A DNA stretch of 9,981 bases from Ignavibacteriales bacterium (GTDB taxonomy: Bacteria > Bacteroidota > Ignavibacteria > Ignavibacteriales > Melioribacteraceae). The position numbers and the translations under genes are program-made. Under the pieces are notes generated by a model that had not been told where the DNA came from, made no database searches, and was given only the letters and a program-made list of their open reading frames with translations. Of this stretch, positions 1 through 6,450 are shown piece after piece. The stretch covers positions 1 to 9,981 of the forward strand of contig JAGVBL010000110.1 in assembly GCA_020059785.1 (NCBI GenBank). Reading direction: 5' to 3'. Numbering within the stretch: the stretch's first letter is position 1; every line of letters begins with the position of its first letter.

Positions 1-351
1 TACTTCTACAACTTTGGTATTATCCTCAAGAATTGAATAACCATGTCCCCCAGAAAGAATAATACCGATATCATTTCTCCCCAAAATTTCCTGGTGGAAG
101 ATATTGCCATATTCGTCATATAAATCAACTTGCAACTTACCGTTTAATATTATTATTGTTTCTTGTGTGAAATAAGTAATTCTTTCATTAATAATATGTT
201 TGTGAGGCATTAAATTTTTACCTTTTTGATACCACCATGTACCTGTCTGTATAAAAGTTTCATTCGGTGTAAGAAAATCGAGATTTTCTTTCCATTCATT
301 ACTGCCATGAAAAATTGCAACTATTTGATCTTTGTACTTAACTTCTTTCAT
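1..351 (-). CDS. Small cupin-domain protein of polysaccharide loci (3' end outside window)
   Basis: The first 117 codons are present and the frame is still open at the left window edge. The start is ATG at 351-349, which shares one base with the TAA stop of the upstream fcl-like gene, so translation is probably coupled. About residues 48-60 carry a cupin motif 1 core, PHKHIINER, that fits HxHx3E metal ligands. Near residues 95-110 a second motif, SGGHGYSILEDN, supplies a further His and an Asn. A long beta-rich middle (TIIILNGKLQVDLYDEYG) fits a single-domain jelly roll. Small cupins with this SGGHG signature are, from memory, common beside sugar epimerase genes in capsule and O-antigen clusters. 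Their reaction is not established. It could be a sugar-nucleotide isomerase or epimerase, or a binding protein. It is not an RmlC-type 3,5-epimerase by motif. The cupin fold call is firm; the function is open. Confidence 0.75.
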   Translation of the reverse strand, partial: MKEVKYKDQIVAIFHGSNEWKENLDFLTPNETFIQTGTWWYQKGKNLMPHKHIINERITYFTQETIIILNGKLQVDLYDEYGNIFHQEILGRNDIGIILSGGHGYSILEDNTKVVEV

Positions 352-1283
352 TACCGACCCCTTGAATTCAGGTAAGACTCAATGGTTTTTTTAATTCCGT
401 CTTTAAGAGAAGTATCTGGCTGCCAATTGAAATATTCTTTACATTTAGTGATATCCATTACCTTATGAGGAGCACCATCCGGTTTTAAAGTGTCGAAAAC
501 TAGTCGACCGGCAAAATTTAATTCTTTCTTAATCATTTCGGCGAGTTCTTTTATTGAAACACCGTAACCAATACCAATATTAATTGGTTTTTCTGTATAA
601 GGAATATCAATAGCGCGAATCATTGCATCAGCACAATCATCTATATAAAGCCATTCACGAACAGGTTTTCCGCTTCCCCATACAACAAATTCATCATCAC
701 CATCTTGTTTTGCTTTAAACATTCTCATAATCATAGCGCCAAGTGCATGGGATCTTTCAGGTTCAAAATGGTCTTCCGGTCCATACATATTAGGAACGAT
801 AAGATTTATAGTTTCAAGTCCATATTGCTTATAATAGGCCCAGCTTTGAACATAACTTGCTTTACGAATAAATCCATAGACAAATACAGATTCGTCCAGT
901 TCACCGTTCCACCAATCAGATTCTTTAAAGGATGTTGATATATCGCGTGGATAAGAACAGTTTGAAATTGGATTTATGATTCTCTTAATTCCGTAACTTT
1001 TTGCGAGCTCAAACAAATAAGTGTTGATAAGAGAATTATTGTAGTAAATTTCACCGGGATGTTTGTAACCGAATTGAATCCCTCCAACAAAAGCTGCTGC
1101 ATTAAATACAATTTTTGCATCTGTATTATCTGCAAATACTTTTTCAAATTGTTTTAGATCTCTTAAATCATATCCCAATGATTTGGAGATTGGTACGAAC
1201 TTAATTTTGAGGTTATCAAATTTTTTTATTAATCTTTTGCCAAGGAACCCTGTAGCGCCAAGTAGTAAAATTTTTTCACTCAT
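351..1283 (-). CDS. fcl: GDP-L-fucose synthase-like epimerase/reductase with Arg at the catalytic Lys position
   Basis: The 310-residue product is an extended short-chain dehydrogenase, about the usual Fcl length. It begins with the nucleotide-binding glycine motif GATGFLG (residues 9-15). The family normally converts GDP-4-keto-6-deoxy-D-mannose to GDP-L-fucose by 3,5-epimerisation and NADPH reduction. Aligned by eye with E. coli Fcl, Ser107, Cys109 (in SNCSYP), Tyr136 and His179 (in RSH) fall at the same residue numbers. The Lys of YxxxK is replaced: the sequence reads YGFIRK, with Arg140 encoded by CGT at 866-864. The C-terminal half has the expected PNMYGPEDHFEPERSH and the substrate-domain motif VREWLYIDD. 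The gene starts one base inside the gmd stop, as expected for the next enzyme of the pathway. Membership in the GDP-sugar epimerase/reductase group is secure. The exact product is less sure because of Arg140 and the nearby gme. Confidence 0.8.
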   Translation of the reverse strand: MSEKILLLGATGFLGKRLIKKFDNLKIKFVPISKSLGYDLRDLKQFEKVFADNTDAKIVFNAAAFVGGIQFGYKHPGEIYYNNSLINTYLFELAKSYGIKRIINPISNCSYPRDISTSFKESDWWNGELDESVFVYGFIRKASYVQSWAYYKQYGLETINLIVPNMYGPEDHFEPERSHALGAMIMRMFKAKQDGDDEFVVWGSGKPVREWLYIDDCADAMIRAIDIPYTEKPINIGIGYGVSIKELAEMIKKELNFAGRLVFDTLKPDGAPHKVMDITKCKEYFNWQPDTSLKDGIKKTIESYLNSRGR

Positions 1284-2371
1284 CAGATTTTCTCTTTTAA
1301 TTTATTCAAATCATAATTCAACATAATTTTAACAAGATTCTTAAAGTCAGTTTCTGCTTTCCATCCAAATTTATTTCTTGCTTTTGAAGAGTCTCCTAAT
1401 AAGTAATCAACTTCAGTAGGTCGATAATATCTAGGGGAAACTTCAACAACTTTTTTACCAACAGGAAGATTTACCAAGTTAATATTATAGTTGTTATCTA
1501 ATATTTTAGAAATAACGCCAAATTCATTATCTTTATTTTTTTTCCACTCAAGGATAATTCCAATCTCTTTGAAGGAAGCTTCAATAAATTCTCGAACAGA
1601 ATGGGAAACACCAGTTGCAAGAATATAGTCGTCGGGTTCATTTTGCTGTAGCATATTCCACATTCCAATACAATATTCAGGGGCATAGCCCCAATCCCTT
1701 TTTGCATCCAAATTCCCGACAATTAACTTATCCAATAAACCAAATGCAATTTTAGAGACAGCAATAGTAATTTTCCTTGTTATAAAAGTTTCTCCCCTTC
1801 TTGGTGATTCATGATTAAAGAGAATACCATTAACAGCAAATAAGTTATAAGCTTCTCTGTAATTTTTAACAATCCAATAACCATATAATTTAGCAACACC
1901 ATAAGGAGAACGGGGATAAAAAGGTGTAGTTTCTTTCTGGGGTATTTCCTGAACCTTACCAAACAATTCACTTGTAGATGCCTGGTAAAATTTTGTATGC
2001 CGTAATAATCCGACTTCTCTGATAGCATCTAAAAACCTTAAAGTACCAAGAGCATCCACCTGCGCTGTATAATCCGGAACTTCAAATGATACCTTTACAT
2101 GGCTTTGTGCAGCGAGATTATAAATCTCATCAGGTGCAACTTTTTCGAGTATACGGTGTAAGCTGCTAGTATCTACTACATCTCCATAATAAGTAAATAG
2201 ACTTTTTCCTTCAATCTCATCATTTAATAAATGATCTATTCTAAAAGTATTAAAAGATGAGCTCTTACGAATAATACCATGTACTTCATATCCTTTATCA
2301 AGTAAAATTTCAGTAAGATAACTACCATCCTGCCCAGTAATTCCTGTTATTAAAGCTTTTTTTCTGTTCAT
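1283..2371 (-). CDS. gmd: GDP-mannose 4,6-dehydratase
   Basis: The 362-residue cytoplasmic enzyme converts GDP-D-mannose to GDP-4-keto-6-deoxy-D-mannose, the entry step to GDP-fucose, rhamnose and related 6-deoxy sugars. The N-terminal NADP motif is GITGQDGSYL (residues 10-19). The active-site set Thr133, Glu135 (in TSELFG) and Tyr157, Lys161 (in YGVAK) sits one position after the E. coli Gmd residues. Further hallmarks are LAAQSHVKVSFEVP, LFNHESPRRGETFITRK, and a C-terminal RPTEVDYLLGDSSKA near residue 320. Length is within the family range. ATG at 2371 was chosen because the glycine motif follows directly; no strong ribosome binding site is visible. It lies 54 bp after gme and overlaps the fcl-like gene by one base, so the three probably form one operon. 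Confidence 0.97.
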   Translation of the reverse strand: MNRKKALITGITGQDGSYLTEILLDKGYEVHGIIRKSSSFNTFRIDHLLNDEIEGKSLFTYYGDVVDTSSLHRILEKVAPDEIYNLAAQSHVKVSFEVPDYTAQVDALGTLRFLDAIREVGLLRHTKFYQASTSELFGKVQEIPQKETTPFYPRSPYGVAKLYGYWIVKNYREAYNLFAVNGILFNHESPRRGETFITRKITIAVSKIAFGLLDKLIVGNLDAKRDWGYAPEYCIGMWNMLQQNEPDDYILATGVSHSVREFIEASFKEIGIILEWKKNKDNEFGVISKILDNNYNINLVNLPVGKKVVEVSPRYYRPTEVDYLLGDSSKARNKFGWKAETDFKNLVKIMLNYDLNKLKEKI

Positions 2372-2425
2372 GTATTTAAAACCATATTATTTACTAAATA
2401 GCAAAAGATCACTTGATTGAATCCG

Positions 2426-3388
2426 TTATTTTTTTGTTTCGGATAGAATCCACTGGTATGTAATACTTAATCCTTTCGAAAGAGATAAGGAAGGGGCCCA
2501 ACCAAGTTTTTCTTTTATAAGCTTATTATCAGAGTTTCTTCCACGAACTCCAAGCGGTCCGTCAACATGTTTGATTGTTAATTTTTTACCGGCAATATTC
2601 ATTATTAATTGAGCAAGCCCGTTAATTGAGATCATTTCTTCAGAGCCAATATTAACAGGACCAAAAAAATCTTTAGAATCCATCAGTCTTTGAACACCTT
2701 CAAGACATTCATCAATATATAGAAAAGAGCGTGTTTGATTTCCATCGCCCCAGATTTCAATTTGACCACCATCATTTGCCTCGGCAACTTTTCTGCAAAG
2801 TGCCGCAGGTGCTTTCTCTTTACCTCCCCACCAAGTTCCCTCAGGTCCGAAAATATTATGAAATCTTGCGACACGAACCTCCATTCCATAATTCCTATGA
2901 AACGAAAAATACAACCGTTCACTGAATAATTTTTCCCATCCATACTCGCTATCCGGTTCGGCAGGATATGCCGATTCTTCGGAACACTTAGGATTAGCCG
3001 GATCCATTTGATTATAAGCCGGGTAAATACATGCTGATGAGGAGTAAAAGATTTTTTTTATCCCAGCTTTCTGACCATAATGCAGAATATTCAGATTTAT
3101 TGTTGCAGAGTTATGCATAACATCGGCATCATGTGCACCAGTAAAAATGTATCCTGCTCCACCCATATCCGCAGCAAGCTGGTAAACTTCATCAAAAGGC
3201 TGATCAAGAATTTTTTGAACTACTATTTGGTCTCTTAAATCACCAATCACAAAATCATCTGCAGGTGATTTACTAAATTCATTATACTTAAGGTCTACAC
3301 CTCTAACCCAGTGACCTTCCTTCTTTAATTTCTTTACAAGGTGGCCGCCAATAAATCCGCCAGCACCGCATACAAGAATTGATTTCAT
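2426..3388 (-). CDS. gme: GDP-mannose 3,5-epimerase
   Basis: The 320-residue product closely resembles plant GDP-mannose 3,5-epimerase, which converts GDP-D-mannose to GDP-L-galactose and GDP-L-gulose using bound NAD. It starts with GAGGFIG (residues 8-14). Cys120 (SSACIYP), Tyr149 and Lys153 (YGWEK) and Lys192 (GGKEKAPAA) all lie exactly 25 positions before the catalytic Cys145, Tyr174, Lys178 and Lys217 of the Arabidopsis enzyme. Other shared blocks are LAADMGGAGYI, RFHNIFGPEGTW, GDGNQTRSFLYIDEC, PVNIGSEEM and GVRGRNSDNKLIKEKLGWAP. The protein is shorter than the roughly 377-residue plant form only at its ends. In bacteria the likely role is supplying L-galactose or L-gulose residues for a surface polysaccharide, not ascorbate. 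It is the first gene of the gme-gmd-fcl-cupin run. A 10-bp palindrome (ATTCCGGAAT, 3395-3404) lies just before the start. Confidence 0.93.
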   Translation of the reverse strand: MKSILVCGAGGFIGGHLVKKLKKEGHWVRGVDLKYNEFSKSPADDFVIGDLRDQIVVQKILDQPFDEVYQLAADMGGAGYIFTGAHDADVMHNSATINLNILHYGQKAGIKKIFYSSSACIYPAYNQMDPANPKCSEESAYPAEPDSEYGWEKLFSERLYFSFHRNYGMEVRVARFHNIFGPEGTWWGGKEKAPAALCRKVAEANDGGQIEIWGDGNQTRSFLYIDECLEGVQRLMDSKDFFGPVNIGSEEMISINGLAQLIMNIAGKKLTIKHVDGPLGVRGRNSDNKLIKEKLGWAPSLSLSKGLSITYQWILSETKK

Positions 3389-3433
3389 TTAATTATTCCG
3401 GAATTATTAAACAAACTATTTATAAAATTATAA

Positions 3434-3724
3434 AGTAAAAAGTTGAAAGTGAAATAGTGACAGAGTAACAAAGTGACAAAGAGAGTAAACAGTGATCTGT
3501 AACGAGTAACGGGTTATGATTTATTGGTTGCATGGTAATCAAGGTAAAAGGATAAAGTAAAAAGGAAAAAGGAAAAAGTAGAAAGTAACAAAGTGACAAA
3601 GGGAGTAAACAGTGATCTGTGAACGGTAAACGGAGGACAGATGACGGAAGACAGAAGACGGAATTCGGGACCAGTAATCAGTAAACTGTAATGGGTAATC
3701 TGTAATCTGTAAAAGGAGTAAAGA
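3434..3724 (+). repeat. Word-repeat array A (3' flank of broken S23 gene)
   Basis: This gene-free stretch between gme and the broken S23 gene is built from recurring words such as AGTAACAAAG, GTGACAAAG, CAGTGATCTGT, GTAATCAGTAA and AAGGAAAAAGTAG. A 37-bp block recurs with one mismatch at a distance of 120 bp (3464-3500 and 3584-3620). A 74-bp block (3619-3692) recurs in array D at 7230-7296, apart from a 7-bp slip. Three words pair in nested order with array B across the S23 gene: 3584-3593 with 4505-4514, 3621-3631 with 4443-4453, and 3687-3700 with 4402-4415. Open frames read through it, but they consist only of repeated words and are not genes. Confidence 0.85.
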
Positions 3725-3947
3725 ATTTATCAACATAATTAATTTAGTTTTTTAGGAATTTTATTAAGCCGATAAGGAGTTTTCGGACTGTTTCCAGTTT
3801 TGAATTAAGTAATGTAAAATCATCTGATTGCAAATAATTGATCTCACGTGAAACAATTAATTGAGTTTCTAATTCCGATAAACTGCCTAAAGCAAAATAG
3901 AGAAACTGTTCAAATTCACCTTAATGGTTTCTTGCTGCTCCTTCGGC

Positions 3948-4236
3948 TTTACACCGTCAAATAAGATTTGAGCCTATTATGCAAAAACATCTTACCATAA
4001 AAAGATTTAAGATATTTTTCTCTATGTATTGCATCTGCTTGGCTTAAACATGCTTCATAGTAAATTAAAATTAAAGGTCGTCTATTTTTTGTTGATTCAA
4101 CTAATCCATTATTATGTTGCTCAAATCTTAGTTTTAGATTTTTTGTATAGCCAGTATAAAATTTACCGTCAGATAAACTTTTCAGAACATATGTAAAGTA
4201 GAATTCTTCCATAATCTAAAACTATTTGACGGGGTG
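3948..4236 (-). mobile_element. 289-bp GIY-YIG element with terminal inverted repeats
   Basis: Removing exactly these 289 bp restores the S23 reading frame at the Ile-Ala junction, which defines the insert. The two ends are imperfect inverted repeats: TTTACACCGTCAAATA at 3948-3963 against TTCACCCCGTCAAATA read on the minus strand from 4238 to 4223, 14 of 16 identical. The first two bases of the right copy belong to the host Ile codon. No target-site duplication is visible. The only gene inside is the GIY-YIG protein. Its ATG is 24 bp from the right end, and its last codons and stop lie within the left repeat. There is no transposase. The element resembles a free-standing homing-type cassette more than an insertion sequence. 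Confidence 0.8.
3949..4212 (-). CDS. Small GIY-YIG nuclease-like protein carried by the element
   Basis: The 87-residue product belongs to the short, single-domain GIY-YIG family (UvrC N-terminal/YhbQ-like). The motif is degenerate: TYV (residues 7-9) stands for GIY and YTG (19-21) for YIG. These are followed by the family Arg (LRFEQHNNG, Arg29), then RRPLILIYYEA and HREKYLKS, which contains the catalytic-type Glu (about residue 65). The C-terminal YLTV and the TAA stop are encoded by the left terminal repeat of the 289-bp element. The start, ATG at 4212, gives the standard N-terminus directly before TYVLKS. The whole fold is present, so the protein may be an active endonuclease that promotes its own copying. 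Whether it cuts the S23 site is inference. Short relatives are very numerous in Bacteroidota-type genomes and are usually annotated only as hypothetical nucleases. Confidence 0.9.
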   Translation of the reverse strand: MEEFYFTYVLKSLSDGKFYTGYTKNLKLRFEQHNNGLVESTKNRRPLILIYYEACLSQADAIHREKYLKSFYGKMFLHNRLKSYLTV

Positions 4237-4390
4237 AATATTGGAAGGGATTGACACTGCAGCTCTTCTAATTTGGTTTGTGATTCTGATTATTTCCTCT
4301 TCCGGATAACATTTTGTGTTTTCATAAATATCTTTTACAAACTCAATACTTTGTTTCCAAACTTCAAGGTCTTTGTGATTATTCATTTAT

Positions 4391-4524
4391 CTTCTTTTTC
4401 CGATTACCCATTACACATTACTGTTCACTCACACTGTTATCTGTTTACCGTTCTCCGTTCTCTGTCTTTCGTCTTTTTTACTCTGTCACTCTGTCTCTTT
4501 GTTTCTTTGTTACTCTGTTACTGA
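4391..4524 (-). repeat. Word-repeat array B (5' flank of broken S23 gene, inverted)
   Basis: The same words as array A occur here on the opposite strand: CTTTGTTACT (4505-4514), GTTTACCGTTC (4443-4453) and GATTACCCATTACA (4402-4415). They are perfect reverse complements of 3584-3593, 3621-3631 and 3687-3700, in nested order. On the S23 sense strand this array is purine-rich and array A pyrimidine-rich. A transcript through the gene could fold with the S23 frame in the loop. No gene is seen here; the open frames consist of repeated words. Confidence 0.8.
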
Positions 4525-4702
4525 ACACTCAACATTTCTTGTTGCTGCAAAATTTATCCATTCATAGAGGAGGATCAGAAAAAGCTTCACAAAAGATTAA
4601 GAGTGCAAATTTACTACTGACTTCTGCCCTTTTGACCCGCTGCCAACTGCAAGATAAATTAATAGTGCATCAGGTCTATCCCATTAAATTTGTCTCACTA
4701 TT
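4525..4702. other. Gene-free spacer downstream of the ATPase gene
   Basis: No coding sequence is supported. Just after the ATPase stop there is a weak inverted repeat, AATAGTG (4661-4667) against CACTATT (4696-4702), with a 28-base loop and no T-run. It is a poor candidate for an intrinsic terminator. Words such as GCTGCCAACTGC suggest decayed repeat material. Confidence 0.4.
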
Positions 4703-5995
4703 TTATAGGGCTTCATTGGATCCTTCAAGCATCCATTTCCAGGCGGGAATTACACTTATATGTTTATTCTCTAAAACGATTTCATCCGACTGGTCTAACG
4801 TAATGATAATTCCTTCTTTCAGCTTAAAATAACGTAATGCTTCCATTAACCCTTCCACTTCACGCTCTTTATTTGAATTGTTCAGTTCAGTCGTTACCTG
4901 AAGTGCCGCGTTAACTTTTGAATTTTTCTGCAATACAAAATCGGATTCTTTTTTTTCGCTATAATAAAATATTTCCTTTCCTTTAGCTCTTAGATGCATA
5001 TAGATTGCATTTTCCAGCAACCTTCCTTTGTTTTCGGAAAACTTAAACGACACACTGTTAGCAATACCGTTATCTATGCAATAGAGTTTTTTTTCATTTG
5101 AATTCTGGACATTAATTGACTCAGAATAAATATTAACCAAAAAGATCATATAACAATCATTTACATAATTTATAAAATCGTAGATAGTGTCTTTAGCTAT
5201 CTTAATTCCTGAAGATTTTAATTCATTAAACAACTTATTGACAGAAAGATAATTAGAAACATTAGAGAGGCTCTTTTTAATAAAATACTTTAATGCAGTC
5301 GGGTTTTTAATATCATACCGTTCTATTATATCGCGGTAGATCATCACATCCAGATAAGACTGCATTGTTTTTATTTTTAATTCCCTGTCATAATTAACAA
5401 TTTCGGGATAACCGCCGTCAAACAAATAATCATTAAATGCTTTTACAATCCTGGCTTTATTTCTGGTAGAATAAGTATCATCCGGATCAATTTCATTAAA
5501 ACTCAAGTATTCGTTAAAAGAGAGAGGGAACAATTCATAAGAAATTGAACGCCCTCTTAGGCTCGTAGCAATTTCCTTGCTTAGCAGCTTTGATGAAGAG
5601 CCGGTAATTACAATGTTTTTGGATACTGTGTCATAAATCCGTCGAACAAACCTTTCCCAATTTTGAATATTCTGTATCTCATCAAAATAAAAATACAATT
5701 GATTTTTATTCTCCGGATATAATTCATAATAAGATTCGATAATAAGATGCAAGTCCTCGCCCTTTAAGTTGAGCCGTTCATCTTCAAAGTTGATATAAAT
5801 GAGGTCCTGTCGTTTAACATTTACCGGCAGCTTATCCATCAACTGATATAGGAAATATGTTTTACCCGTCCGCCTTGAACCTATAATAGTAATAATTTTT
5901 TTTGAGTTGAGGGGAACAGAAAGGTTTCTTTCTTTATAATTATGTTTTGGACTCTTATGGAAGTCTTTTATAATACTTTTAATTACTTCTTTCAT
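4703..5995 (-). CDS. AAA-type ATPase with DUF4143-like C-terminal domain
   Basis: The 430-residue protein is a typical member of the AAA_14/DUF4143 family. The N-terminal ATPase has Walker A GSRRTGKT (residues 39-46), Walker B YFYFDE (101-106), a sensor-1-like TGSSS (131-135) and LRGRSISYELFPLSFNEYL (147-165). A helical middle part contains the family block FDGGYPEIV (192-200) and YRDIIERYDI (220-229). The C-terminal domain, LLENAIYMHLRAKG then KKESDFVLQ and ALQVTTE (326-370), resembles the PD-(D/E)xK-like end of DUF4143. The usual Lys after the beta strand is Thr, so nuclease activity is doubtful. No signal peptide or membrane segment is seen. The role of the family is unknown; members are abundant and often solitary, as here. 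ATG at 5995 is followed directly by the domain. A palindrome 30 bp upstream may regulate it. Confidence 0.9.
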   Translation of the reverse strand: MKEVIKSIIKDFHKSPKHNYKERNLSVPLNSKKIITIIGSRRTGKTYFLYQLMDKLPVNVKRQDLIYINFEDERLNLKGEDLHLIIESYYELYPENKNQLYFYFDEIQNIQNWERFVRRIYDTVSKNIVITGSSSKLLSKEIATSLRGRSISYELFPLSFNEYLSFNEIDPDDTYSTRNKARIVKAFNDYLFDGGYPEIVNYDRELKIKTMQSYLDVMIYRDIIERYDIKNPTALKYFIKKSLSNVSNYLSVNKLFNELKSSGIKIAKDTIYDFINYVNDCYMIFLVNIYSESINVQNSNEKKLYCIDNGIANSVSFKFSENKGRLLENAIYMHLRAKGKEIFYYSEKKESDFVLQKNSKVNAALQVTTELNNSNKEREVEGLMEALRYFKLKEGIIITLDQSDEIVLENKHISVIPAWKWMLEGSNEAL

Positions 5996-6174
5996 CAGCA
6001 GCTCTTTTGTCCCGAATATAACACTTTCCTTATATAAAGGAAAATATTGTTATCAGCTGGTTTTATCCAAAGGAAAGTCATATAGTTTTGCTTCTTAGCA
6101 TATAAAGATCTTCATGTTATACTTTCAATCTGCCCGTGAATTGTGTAATTTATTTTTTCATGGGGTTTGTTTGC
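5996..6174 (-). promoter_or_regulatory. Probable promoter region of the ATPase gene
   Basis: This non-repeat stretch precedes the ATPase start. It contains no gene. On the minus strand a TTG near 6067 followed about 21 bases later by TATTTTC loosely resembles the Bacteroidota -33/-7 pattern (TTG, TAnnTTTG). This match is weak. No strong Shine-Dalgarno site precedes the ATG. Confidence 0.3.
6025..6043. promoter_or_regulatory. 19-bp palindrome upstream of the ATPase, possible operator
   Basis: TTTCCTTATATAAAGGAAA has perfect 7-bp arms around ATATA. It lies 30 bp before the ATPase ATG, in the position of a promoter or operator. Its symmetry would suit a dimeric regulator; no regulator gene is adjacent. 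Confidence 0.45.
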
Positions 6175-6450
6175 AAAGTAAAGACGGTAAACAGTAATGA
6201 GTAAAGAGTGATCTGTAATCGGTAATCAGTAACGAGTGTAACGGGTTGCGACTGAATGCTTGGTTGTTTGGTTGCATGGTATTCAAGGTAAATGGATAAA
6301 GTAAAAAGGAAAAAGTATTGGGATGCATGATAATCAAGGTAAATGGATAAAGTAAAAAGGAAAAAGTAGAAAGTGAAATAGTGACAAAGGGAGCGAACAG
6401 TGACTTGTAACGAGTAACAGGTAACGGGCAACGGGTTGTAAATGAATGTT
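6175..6450 (+). repeat. Word-repeat array C
   Basis: This stretch is made of the same vocabulary as array A in the same orientation: GTAAACAGTAATGAGTAA, CAGTGA, AACGAGTAAC, TGGTTGCATGG and GATAAAGTAAAAAGG. It contains a 51-bp tandem duplication (6274-6368) and runs into the direct repeat at 6421. Long open frames on the minus strand are compositional artefacts. Confidence 0.8.
6274..6368 (+). repeat. Two tandem copies of a 51-bp unit
   Basis: The first copy begins GCATGGTATTCAAGG at 6274 and the second GCATGATAATCAAGG at 6325. Both end in GGAAAAAGTA (6317 and 6368). The copies differ at two positions near the start and in the joining bases. A related copy with an extra GGAAAAA occurs in array A from about 3530 to 3580. 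Confidence 0.85.

Larger units (their letters stand above)
3744..4386 (-). pseudogene. S23 (23S rRNA IVS-type) four-helix-bundle gene, split by a GIY-YIG element
   Basis: Two halves of one S23-family gene lie on either side of an insertion. The 5' half (4386-4237) encodes 50 residues, beginning MNNHKDLEVWKQSIE and ending RRAAVSIPSNI. The 3' half (3947-3744) resumes with AEGAARNH and ends LLIGLIKFLKN before TAA. Joining Ile (4239-4237) to Ala (3947-3945) restores the family's most conserved motif, SNIAEGAARN, and gives about 117 codons, the usual family length. The 289-bp insert shifts the frame and brings an early TAG at 4224-4222. A second lesion is a TAA at 3923-3921, directly after AEGAARNH, where relatives usually have Lys or a similar residue. 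The gene is therefore doubly inactivated. S23 proteins were first described from intervening sequences in 23S rRNA; their function is unclear. The gene lies between inverted word arrays A and B. Confidence 0.9.

Noticed and set aside
3539..3736. Open frame of 65 codons on the minus strand
   Set aside because: It lies wholly in repeat array A, and its product is only translated words rich in Tyr, Ser, Leu and Thr.
3744..4524. Intervening sequence inside a 23S rRNA gene
   Set aside because: No rRNA sequence is recognisable on either side; only the architecture is similar.
4661..4702. Intrinsic terminator after the ATPase gene
   Set aside because: A 7-bp AT-rich stem with a 28-base loop and no T-run is too weak.
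4273..4832. Plus-strand open frames of 83 and 172 codons
   Set aside because: They run antisense to the S23 remnant, array B and the ATPase end. The composition is that of the repeats and no family is recognisable.
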